Source: Azolla caroliniana
Lineage: Eukaryota > Polypodiophyta
NCBI GenBank assembly: GCA_043228905.1
Contig: JBHGNT010000002.1
Span: 1,426,001-1,490,000 of the forward strand
DNA length: 64,000 nucleotides
Reading direction: 5' to 3'
The first letter of the stretch is position 1; each line of letters starts with the position of its first letter. The notes beneath the pieces are model-generated. The model saw only the letters and a list, made by a program, of their open reading frames with translations, was not told the origin of the DNA and did no database searches. The translations under genes were made by a program, and so were the position numbers. Below are positions 1 through 11,689 of this stretch, piece by piece.

Positions 1-1227
1 ATTATTCTTCATAGCCATTCACCTAGGTTAAGGTGGCATTAATTACCACATAGATGAGTCAATGATAATACTCTCGATGAGAGAAAATCATAGGTGTAGA
101 ATCTAGAGATTATCAAAAACCTTGCCAAGGAAGAACCATATACATACTTCAATTGGGCACTTCTAGGATAATGACCCAACAAAATGGAAACAAAATAAAA
201 GAACGTGAATGATAGCAATATAAAATAAAGGGAGAAGCTTATTTTCTATATGTGTCTACTTCAATTAAAATCGAGACAAATCAAGTTTGTTTTCGTAGGT
301 TGATCGAAGCTATAATCTAGACTCTAGAGGATGTAAAGGTAATATGTGGCGTTTCAAACATTTTTGGAGTAAACACCCATTTATGAGTATAGAGTTCTAA
401 AAATAACGGTCAAAGGTGAAGAACTTTCATTTTGCTTATAGAAAGATGGGTATGGGATTTAGTGTATAGTTCAAGCTAAACGATAGCAATCCACCTTTGT
501 CTCTCCTTTGACTTGACAAAAAACAATAGATGTACTTATCTAGATGAAGTTACAACAAACCAAGAAGTTGCAATCCACATTGACCAATAAGTTCTATAGT
601 GGAACAACATATCGCCACAATTTAGAAAGAAGTAATAAGAAAACTAGTAAATATCATTAATGAGCTATCCAAATGGTACACACAATGTACATGACCATTT
701 TAACAACATATTTATGAGAATAAATTGGCTTGACCCAACAATGTTTCTTTATCATTGCATTATGTACCAACCTTTGATATTTAGCCTTCAATTTACAAAA
801 ATGGTATTAGAATAAAGAAATGGTTGCGGTGGGATAGAGAGAAACAACAAATAATGTGAGTATATGTAATGCATGCATCTCAATCAAAGTGTCAAAGTTC
901 CAAGAACAACACTCAATCATTTTGCCATTGATGGAGCCTCTTGCATTGCAATATAGGAACAATTGTTAGTGGATGGGTCAATAGCATCACATATGGAATC
1001 TTTGCATTTTACAATTGCAAAAGTTATTGATTGAATGAATAAAATAAAGATATATGTATACCCATCACCCACCACGAGGTCTTGTATTGGTACTCATTAA
1101 TTGGTCTCCCTTTCGGGTTTCACTCTCGTGCTCTTTTTCAATAATGCACGATGATAGTATACATAGATGAACATGTTTAATGAGTCATAATGTTAACTTG
1201 TGGGGCGATGAATGTTTTACTTGTGAT
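1..1227. other. AT-rich intergenic sequence, no gene seen
   Basis: No reading frame of useful length, RNA gene or recognised transposon end was found. The sequence is AT-rich with no coding periodicity by eye. It is the left host flank of the MITE that begins at 1236. Confidence 0.6.
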
Positions 1228-1235
1228 ACCATAAC
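1228..1235. repeat. Target-site duplication of the MITE, left copy
   Basis: ACCATAAC lies directly before the left inverted end and is repeated exactly at 1861-1868, directly after the right inverted end. Confidence 0.75.
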
Positions 1236-1325
1236 CATAGATTGACATATTCGCATTCGTGGGGTTTCCCATTCGAATGCAAACGAATACGAATACGAAT
1301 GGGTAGTCAAGTATTCGTTTTACCC

Positions 1326-1356
<31 letters not shown>

Positions 1357-1860
1357 ACTTTTTTTAAAAACATTTCCTAAGATAAAAAAAGGAACTTAAC
1401 AATAAATAGGGATAATAAAAGAGGGACTTTGGGGATTTGACACTACTAAATTTTTATAATAAATGTATAGTCGTTTTATTTTTAATAAATAAATTAAATA
1501 AAATAAAGGCTCATTAATTTCTCACTTTTTATTTCCTCAAAATTTATGAATATTTTTATCTTGACATTAAAAATGGTACTTTAAACTAATCATATTTGTA
1601 TAATAAATATAAACATATTCGTTTTTAAAAAATTAATTAATTAAAATAAGTTTCATAAACTCTCTTAACACTATAATCTATTAATGAATAATTGTTTTTT
1701 TTTTGGTGAAATACATTTATTTTAATAAATAAATAAATTTTTATATTTATTTTACAAAACGAATGGTTTTTTAATATTCTTGGGGCCATTTTGTATTCTC
1801 GAATACTGAGAATATTGCGCATGGGGAATATCACGAATATAACGCATGTGTCAATCTATG
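1236..1860. mobile_element. hAT-like MITE, 625 bp, non-coding
   Basis: The ends are perfect 12-bp inverted repeats: CATAGATTGACA at 1236-1247 and its complement at 1849-1860. The similarity continues imperfectly inward (ATTCGTG and CCCAT blocks on both sides). Identical 8-bp direct repeats ACCATAAC flank it at 1228-1235 and 1861-1868. An 8-bp target duplication is typical of hAT transposons. The interior is AT-rich, contains a C24-A11 tract (1323-1357) and has no transposase frame, so this would be a non-autonomous element. The superfamily call rests on TSD length and inverted ends only; a Mutator-type origin (9-11 bp TSD) fits less well. Confidence 0.72.
1323..1357 (+). repeat. C24-A11 homopolymer tract
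   Basis: 24 consecutive C are followed by 11 A inside the MITE. The exact length may be affected by sequencing. A second C16 run lies at 2490-2505 and a long A run near 2840. Confidence 0.9.
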
Positions 1861-1868
1861 ACCATAAC

Positions 1869-3120
1869 TATTCAAAATAGAATGTTGTCATAAATAAAGT
1901 CTATGTGATACGAGGGGCAAGAGGGACACAATTAAGGCAATGGTATTGTCTTGAGACAATGAGTGAATGCCCAATATGGATAAGAATTAGATTGTTGAAA
2001 ACTGAGTTGATTGTGAATCGTCCATAGAACCCAAATTTGGGCCCATTCAAATAATATTGAGAAAGGGCCATATAATGATAGATTGGGTAACTTGTTGCGA
2101 GATAGAAAATCAAATCACGGGGAAAAGTCCAAAGTAGACAAAGAAGGGGTTCATATGCTTAGCTACACACCATCTATAGGTAGCCAAGGCAAATTTCTTT
2201 TACAATGCACCAATATGTCGGATCCCAAAGGAGGCATCACCTAGGGAAATAAACACTCCGGAAGAGGCACCAATATCTTCCTTACACCACATTGATTTTA
2301 TCGTCTCCACTCCAAACCAAAGGAAGTGAAAATTACACTTAGCTGTGACCTGCATGCACGATTCCGAAAGAGCCGATCAGGCCACCATTAAGCATGCAAT
2401 GTGCAAGCTTCACAAAGCCACCATGGTGTCGGGCCTTCATGCGGATAGGATGGGAGGGTGGAGCAGGGCAAGGCAAGGCCCAAAGCAGTCCCCCCCCCCC
2501 CCCCCGTCCGGCCGCACGTGACCAATGCTACATGCAACGAAGAGAGAGACGATTGATACGGATGCGTGGACACGACAATATGATTCAGATAATGACAGAG
2601 CCTCTCTCTGCGGGCAATATTTCTTCTTCAGTTTTTTGATTTTTTGGCTGTTTTTGTTTCTGAAGTAAAAGGGTGGTAAAAACAAACAGAAAAAAAACAA
2701 AAGCATTGGAAGCAGTAAAAAACAAAAAAGAAGAAGGAGAAAAACTACTAACTACTTTGCCTGCAATTCCTTCCTTGAGAGCAGAAGAAGGTTTTCGTTA
2801 ATTACAAGAATGCCCCTCCCCTCTATGGCTATGGCCAATAAAAAAAAAAAAAAAAAAAGCCTTTTGTTTTTTTTTAAGAGAGAAGTATAGTATTAACCAT
2901 ACGTGCCATACGTGCATTCGAGAACGTTACAATCATTCGCGTATGTTAAACACACTTGAAGTATGGTAAATACCATACTTTTGTATTCACGATAAATGTT
3001 TTTTTTTAAAGGTAAGAAAGTTAAGGTAAAAAGTGTAAAAAAAAAGAAGAAGGAAAGTTTTGATAACATACGCATTCGTATGAAAAAAAGAAAGTTTGCT
3101 AATGCATTCGAGTATGTAAT
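1869..3120. other. Intergenic sequence upstream of the RGLG gene
   Basis: This holds a C16 run (2490-2505), poly-A near 2840 and several CATTCG/CATACG motifs between 2895 and 3115 in both orientations. Small frames here run across homopolymers and have no recognisable product. It probably includes the promoter of the downstream gene, but no TATA element could be assigned with confidence. Confidence 0.5.
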
Positions 3121-3149
3121 ATGGGAGAAAGGGTCAAAATAGGAAAAGG

Positions 3150-3428
3150 AAAGGGAAAAGGAAAGCGGAGCAGGCGTGACAGACCTCTTGGCTATGGCGT
3201 AAGAAGCAGACAGGAGGAAGACGAAGACATAACAAATTACGTACACAGGACCGGCGGAAAAAGCAGAAGTAGACAGACAGGAAGAAGAAGCTTGACGAAG
3301 ACGAAGGAAGTTCCGGAGGCGGCAAAGGGAAGACAGATTCCAGAAGAAAGAGGAAGAACTAAATATGCCCCATCCCTACGCGTATTCTTAGCCTTTAGCG
3401 TGCTTCAATGGAGCTTCTTCCTATGCAG
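3150..3428 (+). other. Probable 5' untranslated exon of the RGLG-type gene
   Basis: A purine-rich stretch ends at CTATGCAG/gtatgc, a good splice donor at 3428/3429. A pyrimidine-rich intron-like sequence follows up to the coding start at 5048. A plausible acceptor (ctgtacag) ends at 4908, which would make 4909-5047 the second leader exon. The left edge is not determined. This is inference from splice-like sites; a transcript is needed to fix it. Confidence 0.4.
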
Positions 3429-4035
3429 GTATGCGCTCTCTTTGTTTTTTTCTTCTCTACATTCTCTATCATTCAATCCTCTCTATGTTATTCAGTTGAA
3501 GACAAGGATCCGTTGATAATGCGTGTTAAATGCAGATACGAGTAATGCTGTCTCTCTCTGATTATCTGATATACACGGAGAGAGAAAGATAGATATATAG
3601 AGAGAGAACTATTTAATTCATCGTTTTGCCTGTTTGTGAAGCTTTCTATATTTCTAAATCAATTTCCGAAGTAATCTTTTCCTATTTTTTTGCTTCCTAG
3701 TCATTTTCTGGTACAATATTTTCGAAGTGAGTTCTGGTATAAAACACTTAGCTTTTCTTCATGGATTCTTTTTGCAGGACCATCTCCACATACCTTTCTT
3801 GCCGCTTTTTCTTTTTCCTTTTCCTTTCCTTATTCTTTTTCTCTGCTGTGTAACTACACTGCAATTCTGGTTTTCAAATCTTCACATATCCTCTTTGTCA
3901 TTCACAACTTCTCTTCTCCTCAAATTTACATGTCTCGTTAATTCTGCACACATGTTTCTGATCCATTTTATGTGCGCTCAGCAGATAATAGTCAGTTTCC
4001 TAAGATTGATAACTGTAAGCTGATCGACAGGCCTC

Positions 4036-4720
4036 CACCATAGCTTTCGCAAGATCTAATGTCTGTCTGTAGTTCTCTGTAGTTTCCAAACTTGTTGCTT
4101 ATAATACGCACATACTCTTCCAAAACAAATACTCTGTATCCATATAATTACACTGGAAGCTTAAGCAAGAAATTAGATCTAATGTGGAGGTATGTTTTAC
4201 AGTAGTGTTTTTATTCATTTTATCCATAATAATCCACCATAGCTTATGCAATAAGCTAGTTTTATGTATTAATATAATTCTTTGTAGATTTTCGACTTAT
4301 TTTTATCCATGAAATTCCACCGTAGCTTATGTAATAAGTTAGATCTATTGTCTAGGTATTTACTGTAGTGCAGCAAACTTTTTATGAGTAGCTTGAACTA
4401 TATTTCTTTCTCTGGTCTTTATGCATTGAACACCATAGCTTATGTAATAAGCTATCACACCAATGTGTAGATATGTTGTAAGGCAATTAATCTTTTTATT
4501 TGGTAATATTTCACACTTGCAGAAGCATACAATTATGTTTTTTTTACTGAGATTTATGCATACAACTTCACAGATTATTCATGTGTAGATCTATTGTCTG
4601 TGGATATTCTTCCTCACTCGTCTTTTCATGGCTTTATATTTACTCCTTTACTCCTGCCAAAATCTTAAATCTTTATTTTTTACTGGCCTATATGCCATTA
4701 TTTATGCAATAAGCTATACA
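4036..4720 (+). repeat. Degenerate repeats with palindromic core in leader intron
   Basis: At least five degenerate copies share a core resembling TAGCTTATGCAATAAGCT, usually followed by GATCTA(A/T)TGTCT. Copies start near 4041, 4241, 4323, 4437 and 4701, and a tail-only copy lies near 4587. The copy at 4241-4257 contains a perfect 7+3+7 inverted repeat. Spacing is irregular (about 80-260 bp). They lie in the presumed 5'-leader intron of the RGLG gene. Confidence 0.7.
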
Positions 4721-5047
4721 TAATGCATGTGAAGGTCTATTTTACTGTAGTGAGAATTTCTATGTGCTACAATTTCACCCTTTTATTTCATAAACGGTGC
4801 ATTTTTACTCAACTTTATTCATACAGCGCTGATCTAATATTTCAGTGTATTTTATTGTAGTTAATCTTTCAGAGTGTTAATATATTGCGAATCTTTCGTT
4901 CTGTACAGAATCATATTATCATTGGGAGTCCACACTGTGATTTTCTCTTGCTTCATTGTCAAGACAAGGATTTACCAGCAGAATCTCATCTCAGAATAAA
5001 TTTTAGTCATTGAATTTACAATTGAACTCATTCCCTTTAACCAAATT

Positions 5048-8000
5048 ATGGGAGGAAAATCATCAAAATCAACTTCCTTCTCATCTAGAGACAGTCGGTC
5101 TTCTTCTATAAAGAGACAATCTTCTTCGTCAACCAAGTCCATAAAACGATATGAAAGCGGGAAGAACCTTTCAAGGCAGTACTCTTATATTGGTGATGAC
5201 TATAAGAGTGTTGGACAGGTGCTTATCAAAGGCTGCTTGTTTCTTTAATTCTGATGTAAACATTTTGCTTTCTTCATGCTTTTCTCCTAAAGAGAAAATT
5301 TATGTAATTCTGATATGAATAAAAACGCACTTACGTTTTTTCTTTGTCATGCATATAAAGATTTGCAATCGTATGTATCTCCACAAAGGGTACCTTGAAA
5401 CTATTTTCTTTGTCTTTTTTTCTAAAGAGAAAAAAAAGTGTATCCTGATATTCACTATGACAGGAAAATCACAGAAAATGCTAGCTTTCTTCCGCCATGT
5501 AGGACTTTTGTTAAATCAATGCGTAACCTCAACAGTATACATTCAAGCTGAAGAAGAACTGTATAATTCTATTACAAATAGAAAGTTGCATATGATCATC
5601 ATAAACATGTCAAATTATTCTGTTATACACCAGATAAAATGTGCTTCGTTCTGCATGTAGAACTTTGTCAAATCAATGCATAACCTGAAAATGTACTCAC
5701 ATAACCATGTTATAGATAGAAAGTTGCATATGATGTACATATGCATGTTACACATTGACAACTTATTTCCAAAGCTTTATTTAGTTGAAATTTGTTGTAA
5801 ATCAGATATCTATTCCATAGAGCTAATTTTCTTGATTGGTTTTGTCTTCTCGGAACTGTTGTGTGATCACAGGTGACAGAGGCATTAAGAAATGCAGGTC
5901 TAGAATCCTCAAATCTGATTGTTGGTATTGATTTCACGAAAAGTAATGAATGGACAGGTGCATAGATTTCGTATACTTAATGTTTCAATAGCAATTGTTT
6001 GTACATGAATAATCTGCAAAAATACTACAATAACAACTTTAGAAACAATGCATGACTAAGTTAGGACATAATACATGACTAATCGAGAAAAGAATACATG
6101 ATTAAAGTAAGAAATGAGACACATATAATTTAGGAGACAATACATGAATAGTGTAGGAAATATTACATGAATAGTGAATAATGTAGGAACAATATGTCAA
6201 TAATAAGTGAACAATCTAGTAGACAATACGTGAACAATCTAGGCAACAATACATGAATAATCTCGGAAACAGGACATGAATAACCACGGAAATTATGCAT
6301 GACATAATCTATGAAAGGATGATAATTCTTTGTAAGACATTCTCTGCTGGTTGCTGACAGGTAAAGAGTCCTTCCATGGTAGAAGCCTACATGCAGTGAA
6401 TAACACATCGATGAATCCTTATGAGCAGGCCATTTCAATCATTGGCAGGACGCTTTCACCTTTTGATGATGATAACCTCATACCTTGTTTTGGATTTGGA
6501 GATGGTACGTTCGTTACCTTCCTTGAAACCTATCCATGGCAAACATGCCCATTTCTCCAGGGAAAAGTTTCCCATACCAATTACAACATAATAATTATTT
6601 GTCCAATTATAAATAAACAATTAATTTTCCCAATGTAACATTGATAGCTATGGTATTTAGTTCCATTGGGAACATACCTTGTTTTGGATTTGGAGATGGT
6701 ACGTTTGTTACCTTCCTTGAAACCTATCCATGGCAAACATGTCCATTTCTCCAGGGAAAAGTTTCCCATACCAATTACAACATAATAATTATTTGTCCAA
6801 TTATAAATAAACAATTAATTTTCCCAATGTAACATTGATAACTACGGTATTTGGTTCCATTGGGAATTTGCTAAGCTTGAGTGGCATTTTCAGGATTATG
6901 GTAACGTACAGCGGGCGTTTTGATAAATTTGCCTTTTTTATTATCTAACCCTGTAGTCCGTTCTTGAATTGTTTTTCTGCTATAGTGACAACACATGATC
7001 AAAACGTCTTCAGCTTCCTTCCTGATCAAAGGCCTTGCAATGGCTTTGAAGAGGTACTCTCACGTTACAAACAAATTGTTCCTCACTTGCGACTTGCAGG
7101 TTTGTATGTTGATGACCTCTGATTACCTCTGAAGTTTGAATCAAAACAAGATTAGAGTCTTGTCTAGTATACAATCGAAGCTTAATAAATTCCTTAAATT
7201 GAATATATTTCTAGGGCCGACATCTTTTGCACCTATCATTGAAGCTGCCATCGACATTGTTGTACAGAATGGTGGACAATACCATGTTTTACTGATAATA
7301 GCAGATGGTCAGGTACAAATATAGAGAACAATAATAGACATCACCTGCTTTCTACAAGATATGTGTCCAATACGTCTCTGTTTGATGTGTTTCTTTCAGG
7401 TGACAAGAAGTATTGACACTGGGTCAGGTAGCTTAAGTGTACAAGAGCAAAACACCATTGATGCTATTGTTGCAGCCAGGTGCATATATATGCTTACACA
7501 TATTGAATCATGTCCTCAGTTTTTTTTAATGTTTTTGGACCTTGGGGCACTCAGTTCAAGTTTAGATTATTCATCCTTTTTGTTGATATTTCCAAAATAG
7601 TGAGTATCCATTATCAATTGTATTGGTGGGTGTTGGTGATGGACCATGGGATATGATGAAGCAATTTGATGATAATATACCAGAACGTGTATTTGACAAC
7701 TTTCAGGTCATTTTCTGAAGGGCTTTAATATTGTACATGATAAATTTGAATTAAGATCTGACTTCATTCAAATATTTATAATGCAGTTTGTCAACTTCAC
7801 AGAGATCATGGCCAAGAATGTAAATCTAGAACAGAAAGAGGCAGCATTTGCATTGGCAGCATTAATGGAGATACCAAGTCAGTTTAAAGCTTCAGTCAAC
7901 TTCAACCTTTTGAAGTAAGATTAAATTAAAAAAGGATTGGCTCTGTGTATTAGTAGGTAGATATGCCCTTTCTAATAAAAATGGTCTTGACAGTCGACAA

Positions 8001-8555
8001 ACAGCTAGAAAATCCACTATTGATCCTTTGCCACCACCCATTGATGAAGTAGAAAGCTATCCAGCCTCTAGAAACCTTGGTTCAGTTAATCAACAAAGCA
8101 ATGCTTCTAGAGATGTATATTCATCATTTTCAACTGCAACCAGTGACGATTCTCAGGTGCAGAACTTGGCCTAAGATGGTTGATTTGAATTTGTTATCAA
8201 TTTTCTTATTTGCTGATGAAATTGACTTCTTACAATGATTGTTCTGGACTACCCACATGGGAAGTGTAATGTCTCATTTGTTGATACTCTCATTTGCAGC
8301 TTTGCCCGGTATGTCTAGCGAACACAAAGAACATGGCTTTCAACTGTGGGCATCAGGTTAATGTTTTATCTAACTGTAAAAATGCCATGTACATGTGTAT
8401 TTATTACTTTGAGCTATAAAACGTGATGCAAGTGTTAAGTTTTGTGACAATTCCCCTCACTTGAATCTGAGTAGACATGTCAAAGTTGCGGGGATGATTT
8501 ATCAACTTGTCCGATTTGTCGAGGAGTGATTTTATCAAGGTTGAGGCTGTATTGA
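5048..8555 (+). CDS. RGLG: RGLG-type copine/RING E3 ubiquitin-protein ligase
   Basis: Coding exons: 5048-5218, 5873-5957, 6361-6504, 6986-7099, 7215-7312, 7400-7479, 7601-7706, 7787-7914, 7994-8156, 8300-8356 and 8475-8555. All introns are gt..ag and the phases join to one 408-codon frame. The N-terminus MGGKSS fits N-myristoylation (Gly2, Ser6), as known for plasma-membrane RGLG proteins. Residues about 58-320 form the copine/von Willebrand A domain, with a MIDAS-like DFTKS at 77-81. Residues 365-397 are a C3HC4 RING: C365, C368, C379, H381, C384, C387, C394, C397. Known family members make Lys63-linked ubiquitin chains and act in auxin, drought and ABA signalling. The protein is somewhat shorter than Arabidopsis RGLG1/2, mainly in the linker and N-terminus. 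A 194-bp tandem duplication spans the end of exon 3 and its donor. No premature stop is seen. The gene is the only clear host gene in the window. Confidence 0.92.
6479..6866 (+). repeat. 194-bp perfect-length tandem duplication across RGLG exon 3 donor
   Basis: The units 6479-6672 and 6673-6866 are nearly identical, with about six substitutions. Each contains the last 26 bases of exon 3, the splice donor (6505 in copy 1) and intron sequence. Copy 2 therefore offers a second donor at 6699. Using it would insert 194 bases (not a multiple of three) and read into a stop, so the copy 1 donor is presumably used. Confidence 0.95.
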
Positions 8556-11220
8556 GAGGATGAATGTGCTCATCATACCGATCGATTAAGTGCTTTCGAA
8601 AAAGATTGATAGAAAACTCATCATTCTTTACAACTGCTTGAGATCAAGAATCAGTGAATCCCTCCCTATCTTACATATTTGCTCATACTCATGTATTTAT
8701 AATATCACCTAGGTAACAGTTTCAGAAAGAAGAGAAGCATCACTAACACATGAGACATGATGTACATGATAGCAGAGACTGCAGATTGTTCTGAGTTGGT
8801 CGATCTGACAGAATGTTCAAACTTCTCCAGGTAGTTTCTTCAGTGGCTTTATCTGGAGAATTTGAATGTGACAATGAATGCTCAAAGTTCAAAACAGTTT
8901 GTCATCATAAATTATGGTTGGAACAAGAAAAGAGTGATTTGAGGCATTCAAACATATGCATGTATGTATATGTGAATATATAATATATATGCATCTCCAC
9001 ATTTGAGTCATGGATTGAACTACATGTTGCTGATGATGTTATTGAAGCAATTTGTAATGAACACATTGTCTAATGGTTAAGCCTGAACGGGTAATGCCTT
9101 GTTGGTAATATCCAAGTGGGCCTTTGATATCAAGGTTTGTATGATTTATCTCATTATTTTATGTAATAAGGTTCAGAATCCCATTTCACAACTTTTGTAT
9201 TGCAGTATACCAATCTATGATATGATTCCATTTGTTAATTTCTTCAATTTTTTGTGTCAACAAAATATTAATACATTGTTTGCATCACAGAAACTCTTGA
9301 ATGTGCACTTTGTATGCAGTGTCTCTATACTAATATAAATCAAAATTGCTTATCTGTGACTATCTCCGAAGCTTTGTAGGACAATTTCACATCTTAAAAA
9401 AGGAAAACTAGATGTCTTGAGAGATTCTTGTTTTCTTTGGGTGTTTGTAAATCATTTTGGCTTCTTAGGTACCATCTTAGCCTTAGAAATTTCTTAATCT
9501 CTTTGATAAATACAGTGTTTGACTGAGTATGTCAACTGTTTTCACCTCCCAATTCACATGACCTACTTCCCTACATTTTACATGTAACTGATGTTTTTCC
9601 ATGCGATCTATCTTCTGTAATATTTGAACAGTTATTGTAGCTGGATTATATTAAGCTATAATTACATCTATGCTTTGATGATAGTAGCCTAACATGAAGA
9701 ATCAAAGTTGCAAAAGCTACTAAACACATTAAGAATCTACAGATGCTTAGAGCTGATCTCTATGGTCTCAACAGGTTTTGGCGCCATCTTCTTTACAGAA
9801 CATGATAACGCGCCTGGAAAGACAAGATGATGTTTTAGTAGTTGATTCAATGCTCAATTTCTTCCAAGTAATATATTTGTACCCTTAATGCAGTTGATTA
9901 ATAACATTGGAATATATATGCTAATGTGGAGTAGAATATATTCATGACATTCTTTAAGTATCCTTTGGAAATACATGCTAAACAAATGCAAAGTCCAGAA
10001 TATGGTTTTAGTTAAACTTTAGCAATCAGTATTTTATTCTATCTTTATATATAACTTGTAGGATTCCCCTCGTGAAACAAGATGGCATGTAGCATTTCTC
10101 AATCCCATGTATCAAACTTAGGAACATGTGTATAATTTCAACAAAATTAAGTTCAATTTGAAATGGAAGATAACTAACCTTGTAAGATAGCTACTTGCAT
10201 GCATCAAAGTAGCCCACACAACAATGAAACTCAAAGAAAACATCGTCTACAAGTTCACATAACTATATCACACATCAAGATGACACATAAAAATGCTAAA
10301 AGGAATAGGTTTAGATAGTCCATTTATACATTAAGTATCCGTATGTTCTTGCACCAAAGTCATGACAAACCAAATAAATGAACCCCTTGCAAGTGGCAAC
10401 ATGTCAATGATAAAATAGTGGGTAAATGCCAATCTTGCACCCTATGTCCTTGCCATGAATATTGTTGGCCTTTTCATGGGTAAAAAAGATAACCTTGATC
10501 TCAATATCGCATGTCCACAAATTGGGTTTCTTAGTATGGAGGTATCTATATCACAATTCACATATGATTGATCATCTTCAGTGCATAGATTCATTGTCCA
10601 ATGGCACCTTTGTTTATGGAATTGCTACAATTCTCAAACCCATTCTTGCCCTCCTAGTGCATATTGAGTCTCCTTACCTTCACAAGTGTGTATCCATTCT
10701 TTGGATATTTGTCTAACCCCAAGAAAACCAAACTCAATTATGCATTTGTCAAAGGCCACATAGACACTACATGATGATTCCATCACCAAAATCAATTGTG
10801 TCATGTTTGAAGTACAAGTTGCTACTCTCTATGTGGCATTCACTGACACTATCATTTAATTGCTAGTGAGAGACACCGGGGCGGTCATCTTTAGCCCACA
10901 AAAATGAGCTTGGATTAACATGTAGACTATTGAAAGCCTTCAATTTGAACCTTGTGAAGAATAATGTGTCAAGGTGCTTTTTAATGAGGATTTTGGTGCT
11001 TGATAATTTTTTGTACCCAATGAAATTCCCATGTATGAGTATAGAATTATGAACACGGGTTCAACTAATTCTTGAGGAAACTCTTGGTTCTACCCCTTTC
11101 TTCTTTTTCAACAATTATAAGCAAACTAGGGTAACAAAGCTATTTAGATAATTGACCTAAGATTGTTGGCTTTGAGATATTTCATGCAATAGCAAGTGAA
11201 AAAGCTTCACTTTCTTAATA

Positions 11221-11253
<33 letters not shown>

Positions 11254-11689
11254 TTAAACATACATTATATGCTACATGAATTACATACTCCTCAACATCC
11301 TACTAGTAGATAGATATAAAATTAACGTCCATAGGAGAGACAAACACAATCTAAGAAATAGGGGTTGAGCCCATGGTGAGGATCTAACTTGAGATATCTC
11401 AAATTTATGACTTTGATGCTACAATGTAAAACACTAAGTCAACAACTAGACAAAGAAAGTTACAATAGCTCTATAAACGATTGACAAAAACAATACATAG
11501 GCTATGACAACAAAATGAGGTTACTACCACTTTGAAAGTAGATCAAACATTAATTATGGTACTTAGGGTATAAACATTAGCAAGACAGAGGTCAAGGTGA
11601 AGACATTAGCATAAAGAGGTTAACATAAGTCTGTCTCTGTCTCTGTCTCTCTCTATTTAAAGCCAGAGATAAGAATCAAGAATCAAGCC
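8556..11689. other. 3' region of RGLG and intergenic sequence
   Basis: The first few hundred bases are presumably the RGLG 3' UTR. After that the sequence is AT-rich with no supported gene. A (TA)n tract lies at 11219-11239 and a (TGTCTC)n-like tract at about 11630-11655, immediately before the LINE fragment. The small open frames are short, lack codon bias and show no domain. Confidence 0.55.

Noticed and set aside
2394-2706. Overlapping open frames on both strands around the C16 run
   Set aside because: They depend on the homopolymer length and encode Pro or Gly runs; no sign of a real product.
2890-3118. Possible second small inverted-repeat element with CATTCG and CATACG motifs
   Set aside because: I could not find matching ends or a flanking duplication; the motifs are too short and scattered.
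3121-3516. 131-codon open frame upstream of RGLG
   Set aside because: It crosses the likely leader exon donor at 3428, has skewed Lys/Arg/Gly composition from purine-rich leader sequence and no domain.
10462-10716. 84-codon open frame in the intergenic region
   Set aside because: It is short, AT-rich, with no domain, splice context or codon signal.
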